Assembly (NCBI GenBank): GCA_050301235.1
Contig: JBNKZD010000258.1
Span: 25,221-89,220 of the forward strand
DNA from: JAFGIN01 sp050301235
Lineage (GTDB): Bacteria; Fibrobacterota; Chitinivibrionia; Chitinivibrionales; Chitinispirillaceae
Direction: 5' to 3'
Length of the DNA stretch: 64,000 nt
Shown here: positions 1-8,200 of the stretch, piece after piece
How the letters are laid out: every line of letters starts with the position of its first letter
How positions within the stretch are numbered: position 1 is the stretch's first letter
The notes under the pieces: generated by a model
Seen by the model: only the letters and a program-made list of their open reading frames with translations
Told to the model about the DNA's origin: nothing
The model's database searches: none
Position numbers and translations under genes: made by a program

Positions 1-174
1 AAAGAGAGTTGTTCGATTATTAAATGTTTTCATCAAATTCCAATAAAACATTGTGAAGTCAACGTTTTACTTAACATCAGAAAAGGAAAGCAACTCATCT
101 CTTGATGTTAAAGGTATTAAAACTAAAGCTTCTACTGAAGATTTCGATAACCATATTTGCTATACAAAGTACAA

Positions 175-1979
175 TCAGTGAGCAGTTATAATATACAATC
201 CCACGGAAATCATCCTTTTGTTTGTTGACAGGGCATTTCTATCTCCAATTGATCTTCCACGAATATCAAATAGTTTCATAGTCTCATCCGGATATGTATT
301 TGTACGTTGATCAGCCCACATATTAACAAGCAAAGGCCTTGCGTTGTTTGACGTTTTCCCTTCCTTCACCGCGTTCACAGATTGTACTGAAGTGCGTGAA
401 GAGTATACTTTATCCCAGTAATCACATTTATCTTTCCTGAGTCCCTTTCCTGAAATACACACCGGGGCGATTTCGAGGTATGGATCTTCAGCAGACGAGT
501 AAACTGGCCACAATGGAAGTTCCGGGGAGTTCGGATCCCCTGTTTCTGCGAAACGGGTCCAGTATCTGCTGACTGAATTCATGACAAGTGAATCATCATG
601 GGTAATTTTTCCGGCAAGCCCGTATGACTTTGTCAAAGGAAGGGTTCTGAAAACATAGAACAGTTCTATACCATGAAATGCTCCCAGTGCACTTTGAATT
701 CCGCTGAAAGAGTGGTTGAAAAAATAGCGATAGACATTTACACCCTGTATAGTAATCGCCTGCGCTGTCCTCCGGGCATTAACAGTAAATTGCGCATCAC
801 TCAAAAGCCCTACATACGATTTTCGGGCTTCAACATTGGTTTCCCCTGGAGGATACAGCGCAAGCCCTTCATTAACAAAATTTACCGGAACCGCAGCACG
901 CACAAGCAGATTAACCATCGAAGGAGTCACCGTTGGTGGAGCTGCTAAAGACATTTCATCTGCATTTGAACCTATTACGACAGGTACACGGTTGAATCTT
1001 CCTGCAGAAATAGCTGTGAGCGGTTGTTCCGGAATTATGTGTCCGTCAATAACCGGCCCCCAGTCTGAATTTACAATACCACCGGCAAGCACATTTTTCA
1101 TTGATGCAACCATTGATTCGGGGGACAACTTTCGTGCTGCTTGAATCATTTCAGCATTTGAACCCTTGCATTTCATAGTATCCCTTATAAAACCAATTCC
1201 GAATTCTTTATATTGATTATAGTTTCCTGCAGTGGCAGCGCCACTTTCAACAAGAGCACGGGAAAATAATCCGGCAGCAAGTTGTGTGACCAGTAGAGCA
1301 CAGGTGTTGAGCGCACCGGCAGATTCACCAAAAACCATTATCTTTGAAGAATCTCCTCCAAATGCGGTTATGTTTTTTTTAACCCACTTTAAAGCAAGAA
1401 TCTGGTCAAGAATTGCATAGTTGCCACTTGTACCATTACTGTTTTCAGCTTCCAATCCAGGATGAACAAGAAAACCCAATGGTCCCAGACGATATTGTAT
1501 TGTAACAACAAGCACATTTTCGTGAACAGCAAGCCAGGTCCCGTCATACATGTGCAAACCATCACGCTCTGATGATGCTGATCCCTGCTGGTTTGCACCG
1601 CCATGTATGAAACGAGTACGGGACGGTTCTGTGCATTTGCAGGTGTCCATACATTCAGATAAAGGCAATCTTCTGAACCGGCATACACCCCTGAATCAGA
1701 ACCCTGTTCATATTTCATTTGGGGACATTCGGGTGCAAACTTAAAGGCATCAATTGACGACCAGTTATCGGGTTCGATCGGCGCCTTCCATCGCAGATTC
1801 TCGATCGGAGGTTTGGCGAACGGTATTCCCAGAAACGATGAAACACTTGAAGCCCGGTTTCCTCTGACTACCCCGAATTGAGTTGTTACTGAGACTGTAT
1901 CTGAAAAAGAACTCTGAACCGAAACCAATATAACAAAAACGATCAAAACTCTTTGTATCAAAAATTGGAAGGTATTCAT
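175..1979 (-). pseudogene. Type-B carboxylesterase with C-terminal sorting domain, frameshifted
   Basis: A secreted serine esterase/lipase of the carboxylesterase type-B family, split over two frames. The N-terminal part (start 1979) has a signal peptide and the family motifs SFLGIPFAKPP and EDCLYLNVWTPAN. It should continue into FIHGGANQQG, but that lies in the next frame. One missing T (A on the plus strand) in the short run near 1610-1612 would restore VLVFIHGG. The second part (stop at 175) carries the nucleophile elbow FGESAG, the acidic SNADE region and the catalytic-His region FHGIELFYVF. It ends in a beta-sandwich tail (LFDIRGRSI...GLYIITAH) like type IX secretion C-terminal domains. 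The ATG at 1979 is chosen because GGAGGA precedes it; an upstream in-frame ATG at 2003 lacks a Shine-Dalgarno. It could be a real pseudogene or a one-base sequence error. Confidence 0.85.
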
Positions 1980-2387
1980 ATTCCTCCGTCTAAAATTTAA
2001 CACTCAAAGTAATTATACAAAAACAACTTTTGCATAGCAATGTGGTATGATTTATATCGCTTATTTTTAATAAGCACGATCAAAAAGATGCAGGCAGAGT
2101 ATAGAGCAGAGAACCAGTCAACGATTCACTAATCAATCTGAGAAAGGAATTATATTATTTCTTTTATACTATTGAGTTAGGGAAGAATGAGGTTTTAATC
2201 AAAAATTCGCTTTACAATGTATATTCACCGGTTGCAGATGTTATAGTAATGTTGATCAAAAGAGTTGATAAACGACAGCCCGATGTCTGCCTTAAAAAAG
2301 GATTCCGGACAAGACCCATACCAGAGACATTTTCCTGATATGAGCCCCTTGTTAAATTTTGGTCTAAAAACCATTGCTGCTTTCTCG
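1980..2387. other. Intergenic region with a small palindrome
   Basis: About 400 bases between the esterase and the PorV-like gene, both on the minus strand. It must hold the esterase promoter. A perfect 7-bp inverted repeat with a 3-base loop (GCTTATT...AATAAGC, 2059-2075) lies about 80 bases upstream of the esterase start and could be an operator. No coding signal was seen in the rest. Confidence 0.4.
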
Positions 2388-3524
2388 TTAAAACCCCAAA
2401 CTGAAATCTATCCCGCGTTGCCCATCACGAGCATTCCCATCAATACTGTTGATATCTGATGTACTGAATGAAAATCTGAAATTTGGTTTGATTTTGCCAT
2501 TGTAAAAAGATAACTTTTCCTGAAACTTCAGAATATTCTCACTTTCCGGCTCAAAGTCCAGATTCTTAATTCGATATAGGATTGTTGCCACTTTGCGTAC
2601 ATCGAGGGTAAACGTGTGTACGTCATGAAATTCAAAACGTCTGTAATTATAATCTACCAGATAACCAAAACCGTAACTGTAAAAGGGGGTTATCTGAAAT
2701 TTGTTACTGAGGGAAACGAGAAGATCATGTCCTCCATCATAATGGTAACCTGACAGGTCGTCTGAATCGCTACCTGTAAATTTAACCAGAGAAGCTCTTG
2801 CCTGGGCGGTAATTGTGTAACTGCAAAATTCCAGTAACTTTGTTGTGACGGAGCTTCCAATGAAAAACCCTCGTGGAACAACCATTTTTCGCTCTGAATG
2901 CTTCTCATAAGCACTATCTTTGCCAAGGTTCACTAAAGAGATGCCAAGCTGAGGTTGTACAGTCAACGGTGAAGATGTAATTCTCTCAGTGTGTTCAAAA
3001 CGGACTCCTAAATCAAACGTAAACCCTCTGGGGTTGTATTCTGTAAATGAAGACCCTATGTAATCGCAACTGAACGTTTTTAAACTGATTCCCAAAGAAA
3101 CCATATTTAACACTCTGACACCTATACAGTTTGAGAAAACATTCTGAAGGTTCTTCCCCAATGAGTTTTTATAAAATCCATAAGCAATATCTATTTTTGG
3201 CAACAAATCATTGAAAAACAGAGCACCTGTAATGTAGGTATGGTCAACACTTTTTATATTCAATGGATGCTCACTGAAATAACCGGCCTGGATTCGTGTT
3301 TGCAAATTGTCATAAACAGCAGGAAGTGCAGCAGGATTCCAGAACATGGTGTTGATACTGTTTGAAAGCGAAACCCCCGATTCAGCTAAACCGGCATTTT
3401 CGGCACCTGCAGGAAATTCCAGCATTACCACTGATGGTTCTCGATGTGCATATACTGATAATGGGAAACTCATAGCAGTTAACATGACAAAACATAACAT
3501 TACATTTATTAAATACAATTTCAT
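2388..3524 (-). CDS. PorV/UPF0164-like outer-membrane beta-barrel protein
   Basis: About 378 residues with an N-terminal signal peptide and a mature start carrying the PorV/PorQ-type signature: a Gly/Ala-rich segment, AGLAESGVSLSNSINTMFWNPAAL (the family's GxGGAGVA..D..A.YWNPAGL pattern). The rest alternates hydrophobic and polar residues and ends in FSLGF, as expected of an outer-membrane barrel. PorV proteins are shuttle components of type IX secretion, and this fits the several sorting-type C-terminal domains encoded in this window. Members of the wider family also act as FadL-like barrels, so a secretion role is inferred. The ATG at 3524 is preferred because AGGGAG lies 6 bases upstream; an in-frame TTG lies further out at 3539. 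Confidence 0.7.
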   Translation of the reverse strand: MKLYLINVMLCFVMLTAMSFPLSVYAHREPSVVMLEFPAGAENAGLAESGVSLSNSINTMFWNPAALPAVYDNLQTRIQAGYFSEHPLNIKSVDHTYITGALFFNDLLPKIDIAYGFYKNSLGKNLQNVFSNCIGVRVLNMVSLGISLKTFSCDYIGSSFTEYNPRGFTFDLGVRFEHTERITSSPLTVQPQLGISLVNLGKDSAYEKHSERKMVVPRGFFIGSSVTTKLLEFCSYTITAQARASLVKFTGSDSDDLSGYHYDGGHDLLVSLSNKFQITPFYSYGFGYLVDYNYRRFEFHDVHTFTLDVRKVATILYRIKNLDFEPESENILKFQEKLSFYNGKIKPNFRFSFSTSDINSIDGNARDGQRGIDFSLGF

Positions 3525-3577
3525 AAAAGCTCCCTTCAAACAATTAAAACCGTCTTATTTAATAGGCTATTTTCGTT

Positions 3578-3898
3578 TCATATGGCAAAATTTTGTGCGT
3601 AAATGATCTTGTCATCCAGATCTCTTACAGAAATCTGATATGAACCCGGTCTGAATGCAGTTGTTAAGAGTGTAAATTCGGCGGGTCCGTTACCGTTAAT
3701 AAATAGAATACTTTGTCCCGTAATATCTTTAATTTGCAATTCGAAGCGACCCTCCACACCTACTTTAATATGTATTGTCTCGTTGGTAATCGTTACCAAC
3801 CCATTGGTAGTAATAGTTATACTACCATCAGCAACATTGGTAACTGATGAACACTGGCAAAGTAAACATAGTACTATACTATAAATAATTTTATTCAT
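3578..3898 (-). CDS. Small secreted lipoprotein-like protein with a sorting-domain-like fold
   Basis: A 106-residue protein with a hydrophobic, Cys-containing leader (LCLLCQCSS, residues 10-18), probably exported and possibly lipidated at Cys16, though the lipobox is not canonical. The mature part is nearly all beta-strand. Its second half (LQIKDITGQSILF...FRPGSYQISVRDLDDKIIY) resembles the C-terminal sorting beta-sandwich seen on secreted enzymes here. It starts inside the stop of the upstream TIGR02147 gene (ATGA, 4-base overlap), so the two are probably translationally coupled. Its coding sequence holds two adjacent perfect 8-bp palindromes (3782-3827). Function unknown. Confidence 0.65.
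   Translation of the reverse strand: MNKIIYSIVLCLLCQCSSVTNVADGSITITTNGLVTITNETIHIKVGVEGRFELQIKDITGQSILFINGNGPAEFTLLTTAFRPGSYQISVRDLDDKIIYAQNFAI
3782..3827. repeat. Two tandem perfect palindromes inside the small lipoprotein gene
   Basis: GTTGGTAA-TCG-TTACCAAC (3782-3800) is followed at once by TGGTAGTA-7 nt-TACTACCA (3805-3827). Both have 8-bp perfect arms and share the core TTGGTA. In mRNA they would form two adjacent hairpins around codons 24-39 of the lipoprotein. Confidence 0.6.
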
Positions 3899-4746
3899 TT
3901 TTTCTGATCCGGCAGATTTTTAGATATCGGAAACAGCTGGATATTTAGCTCGTAAACTTTTGATGAGTGTGTATCTTCACTTACAATATCTACTATATCC
4001 TGATAAAAAAGTTTGATCCGCTCTTTTATTTTCTTAATACCCTCTTCAGAGATACTCATCGATGCAGTCGAAATATCACGCTTTTCCTTTGGAATTCTGT
4101 CAATAGCTTCATCAGCAAGTCTGATCATTGAGTGTTGAAAATTACTGATTGCAACTGATTTCCAGCTATCAGGAGTTGTAAGATTTTTCGCATCGACTAT
4201 ATACAAACCATTTTCTGACCTCACGATGCCAAGACGTTCAAGCAGCTCCACACTTTGTCTGGCTTCGAGAGCAGTAATCGGAGGATCAACCAGCTTTGCC
4301 AATTCATCATAGTCTCCATAAAACTTATACGCACTCAGAATCTCTTTAATTATAATAACATACCATTTTGTAAAATATTCAAACTGATCATTTTCTAATA
4401 TCCGAACAGTACCTTTTCTAATAGATAATATCTTTGAGAGATATTTATTCTTTTCTGCCAGAACTTTTGCCTGGTCAAAAAGAACCAAGTACTCAAAAAA
4501 TTCGGTCTCGCTTTTGGACAATCGTAAAAACTCTGAGATACGCCGGGACAGTTCAATTGAGATATTTCGGGTACCACTGAGCACCCTTGCGAGGGTACCT
4601 GGATTTATCTGAAGTTGCATTGCTGCAGAACGGATAGAAAAAGAGGTGTTTTTCATCCTTTTTTCTTCAAGCCGAAACCCGAGATACTCCCGGTAACTGA
4701 TATAATCAAAAATGGTTATATTTGCGTTCATTTTGCTTGTATCCAA
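3895..4746 (-). CDS. TIGR02147/DUF4423 family regulator-like protein
   Basis: A 283-residue protein of the TIGR02147 family, first described as a paralogous family in Fibrobacter succinogenes. The N-terminus has the family opening IFDYISYREYL followed by a helix-turn-helix-like stretch (about residues 33-65, FSIRSAAMQLQINPGTLARVLSG). A helical core with the recurrent block LVLFDQAK follows, then a winged-helix-like section (LLERLGIVRSENGLYIV) and a tail ending VYELNIQLFPISK. It is clearly homologous to the protein at 56822-57679. The stop overlaps the start of the next gene (a secreted small lipoprotein) by 4 bases. Probably a cytoplasmic DNA-binding regulator; the target is unknown. A second in-frame ATG (MNANI) 15 bases later is an equally possible start. 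Confidence 0.8.
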   Translation of the reverse strand: MDTSKMNANITIFDYISYREYLGFRLEEKRMKNTSFSIRSAAMQLQINPGTLARVLSGTRNISIELSRRISEFLRLSKSETEFFEYLVLFDQAKVLAEKNKYLSKILSIRKGTVRILENDQFEYFTKWYVIIIKEILSAYKFYGDYDELAKLVDPPITALEARQSVELLERLGIVRSENGLYIVDAKNLTTPDSWKSVAISNFQHSMIRLADEAIDRIPKEKRDISTASMSISEEGIKKIKERIKLFYQDIVDIVSEDTHSSKVYELNIQLFPISKNLPDQKK

Positions 4747-5221
4747 CTAATAGGCCATTTATTAAGCAACATCAAAATCTCTAAATAATCGATGATTCTC
4801 ATATAATTTAACACATTTCTTAATCTGGGGTCAATCGGTCGATATAAAAAGTGTTGCTTACAGGCAACACTTGAAATTAAGTTAAATTGACATTACTATC
4901 AAATATTGATATAAATTTAGTGAGTAGCCTAAAGCTTCAGGTTATTCTTAAAGATTCACAAGATTGCTTCACTTCTATTTCTACAACGGTTATATTTCCA
5001 TAGAAATGGACCATTTTACAAGAATGGATACACTGACAGTTTTATTTCTACAGGGTTTTAAATTGTACCCCATTTGAAATTGCTGGCTCCAGACGGAAAA
5101 AATGTAAGATCGAATGCGGTAGAAACGTAGTGTCCGGACAAAACTATCTTGATTTACCACAAGCCGCAGGATAAAATTTCAGAGTCTGCAAGCTAAAAAA
5201 CATGATCCAGACAAAGTAGCA
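4747..5221. other. Divergent intergenic region
   Basis: About 475 bases between divergently transcribed genes, the TIGR02147 gene (leftward) and the helicase fusion (rightward), so it should hold both promoters. It contains one strong inverted repeat (4849-4872, listed separately). No coding signal was recognised in the remainder. Confidence 0.5.
4849..4872. promoter_or_regulatory. Perfect 9-bp inverted repeat, candidate operator
   Basis: AAGTGTTGC-TTACAG-GCAACACTT, 9-bp perfect arms with a 6-base spacer, centred about 115 bases upstream of the TIGR02147 start. No T-tract follows, so it is unlike an intrinsic terminator. It could be an operator (perhaps autoregulatory) or a leader hairpin. 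No clear copy was found upstream of the second TIGR02147 gene. Confidence 0.45.
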
Positions 5222-8200
5222 ATGAACACCATAGTATTCATAGACACCGAAATAGATGTTAAAACCAAACGCATACTTGATATAGGTGGTATCAATGAGA
5301 ACGGTGATCAATTCCACTCCAACTCACAATCAGATTTTATCAGGTTTGTACATAATAAAAACTATATATGCGGACACAATATCATAAAGCATGACCTGCC
5401 GATTCTTGAAAACTCGTTAGAAGTAGATTTTTCGGGTCATCATACTATTGATACACTTTATCTGTCCCCGTTACTGTTTCCCAAAAAACCGTACCATGCA
5501 CTTCTCAAAGATGACAAACTACAAACCGATGAACTTAATAATCCATTAAATGATGCAATCAAAGCTCGAGATCTCTTCTATGATGAGGTTACTGCATTCA
5601 GTGAATTAGATGAAGATTTAAAGCAAATTTACTTTGCGCTTTTATCTGACAAAAATGAGTTTGAAGCATTTTTCATTTTTGTTAATTCCTGGTATTTTAA
5701 TGTAAATATAACCAGGCTTATAAAAGGTCGGTTTTCGTTACAGATTTGTATGAACGCTCCGATAGAAAAACTCGTTGATGAGACCCCGATTGAATTGGCA
5801 TATTGCCTCAGCTTGATTAACACCAACTGCCGATATTCCATTACTCCTCCATGGGTAGTTAAAAATTATCCTGATGTTGAGCGGGTTATGTATTTGTTAA
5901 GAAACAATCCGTGTATCTCCGGATGCTCCTATTGTAATCAGGCTCTGAATGCAATAAGTGGCTTGAAAAGATTTTTTGGGTTTGGTGGATACCGTTCCTA
6001 TGGAGGAAAACCCCTGCAGGAGATGGCGGTCAGAGCTGCCATAAATAACAAATCGATTCTGGCGGTATTCCCTACGGGTGGAGGGAAATCGATTACTTTT
6101 CAGGTTCCTGCACTGATGAGTGGCGAAAATGTGAAAGGGTTGACCGTAGTAATTTCTCCGCTCCAATCGTTAATGAAAGATCAGGTTGACAATCTTGAAA
6201 AATCCAATATTACTGAAGCGGTCACTATCAATGGATTACTTGACCCGATCGAAAGGGCAAAATCGTTTGAACGGGTTGAAAATGGTTCCGCTTCAATTCT
6301 CTATATCTCCCCTGAATCTTTACGATCAAAATCTATTGAGCACCTGCTGCTTGGAAGAAACATTGTTCGTTTTGTAATCGACGAAGCACACTGTTTCTCT
6401 TCATGGGGGCAGGATTTCAGAGTTGACTATCTATATATTGGTGATTTCATAAAGTCTCTTCAGGAAAAAAAGAATCTTGAATACCCTGTTCCTGTATCCT
6501 GTTTTACTGCTACTGCCAAACAAAATGTGATTCAGGATATCAGGAATTATTTTGAGGAAAAGCTTTCCATTCAATTAGACATATTCAGCTCAAATGCATC
6601 GAGGACAAACTTACGGTATAAAGTAATTCCAAAAAATACTGATGAAGAAAAATACACTACTGTCCGCAACCTTATTGATGGTAAGCGATGCCCTACAATC
6701 ATCTATGTTTCGCGTACTCATAGAGCCTACCAGTTAGCTGAAAAATTATCTATCGATGGTTATCTGGCAAAACCTTACCATGGAAAAATGGAAAAACAGG
6801 AGAAATCTGAAAACCAGGATGCATTTATTCGCGGTGATGTACAGATAATGGTTGCAACATCAGCATTCGGAATGGGTGTTGATAAAAAAGATGTAGGGAT
6901 GGTCATTCATTATGAAATATCTGATTCTCTGGAAAACTATGTTCAGGAAGCAGGTAGAGCTGGAAGAGATGAAAAAATCAGTGCTGACTGTTATGTACTG
7001 TTCAATGATGAAGATCTAAGCAAGCATTTTGTTTTACTGAATCAGACCAAGCTGAATATCAAGGAAATACAGCAAATCTGGAAAGCTATAAAGGAGTTAA
7101 CAAAACTTCGTTCAACAGCTTCCAATTCGGCATTGGAAATTGCCAGAATCGCTGGTTGGGATGATAATGTTACTGAAATAGAAACCAGGGTTACTACTGC
7201 AATTGCTGCCCTTGAAGAAGCTGGTTACCTGAAACGCGGGCAAAATATGCCACGGATATATGCTAATAGCATTTTAACAAAAAATGCTCAGGACGCAATT
7301 GATAAAATCACGTTATCAAAACACTTTGATGAAAAGCAGAAGCAACATGCTGAACGCATTATTAAAAAACTGTTCTCAAGTAAAAGCAGGAAACACGCTT
7401 CCAACGAAACTGCCGAATCACGAGTTGATTATATATCCGATCACCTGGGGATTGTAAAAGAAGAAGTAATAAATGTTATAAATTTACTGCGGGAAGAAAG
7501 AATCCTGGCAGACTCAAAAGATCTGACCGCATTTATTAAACGGGGTGAGAATAAAAACCGTTCACTTGGAATTCTTCTGACAACCGCTAAAATTGAGGAG
7601 TTTCTTTTAAAACAAATTGATGTAGTTGAAAAAACGATACACATTAAAGAACTCAATGAGCTTGCTGAACAGCAGGGATGTTCTGATGTTTCGCCAAACA
7701 AACTGAGAACAATTATAAATTTCTGGTCGATTAAGAACTGGATAAAACGGCACGTTCACGATTCTTCAAAAAACCATCTTACCATAAGTGCCACCTGCCC
7801 ATACAATGAATTAAAAGAGAAATTCGCAAAACGACATGAGCTGGCACGTTTTATCGTGGAGTTTCTGTATAAAAGAAGTAACGAAAATCCTGCTGATACT
7901 GATAGTATTAAAGAGCAGATACTGGTAGAGTTTTCCGTTCACGAATTAAAACAGGAATATGAGCGAAAGCTTTCCCTGTTTAAATCGGAAATAACCATTC
8001 AGGATATAGAAGATGCACTGTTTTACCTTTCGAGAATTGATGCCCTGAAAATTGAAGGTGGATTTCTGGTAGTATATAATAAACTTAGCTTTGAACGCCT
8101 TGAAACAGATAATAAAAGACGCTATAAAGCCGAAGATTATACAAAGCTTAAACAGTTTTATGAGAGTAAAGTTCAGCAGATCCATATTGTAGGTGAGTAT

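Noticed and set aside
2265..2459. Plus-strand open frame overlapping the PorV-like gene end
   Set aside because: It overlaps a well-supported gene on the other strand and has no motif or ribosome site.
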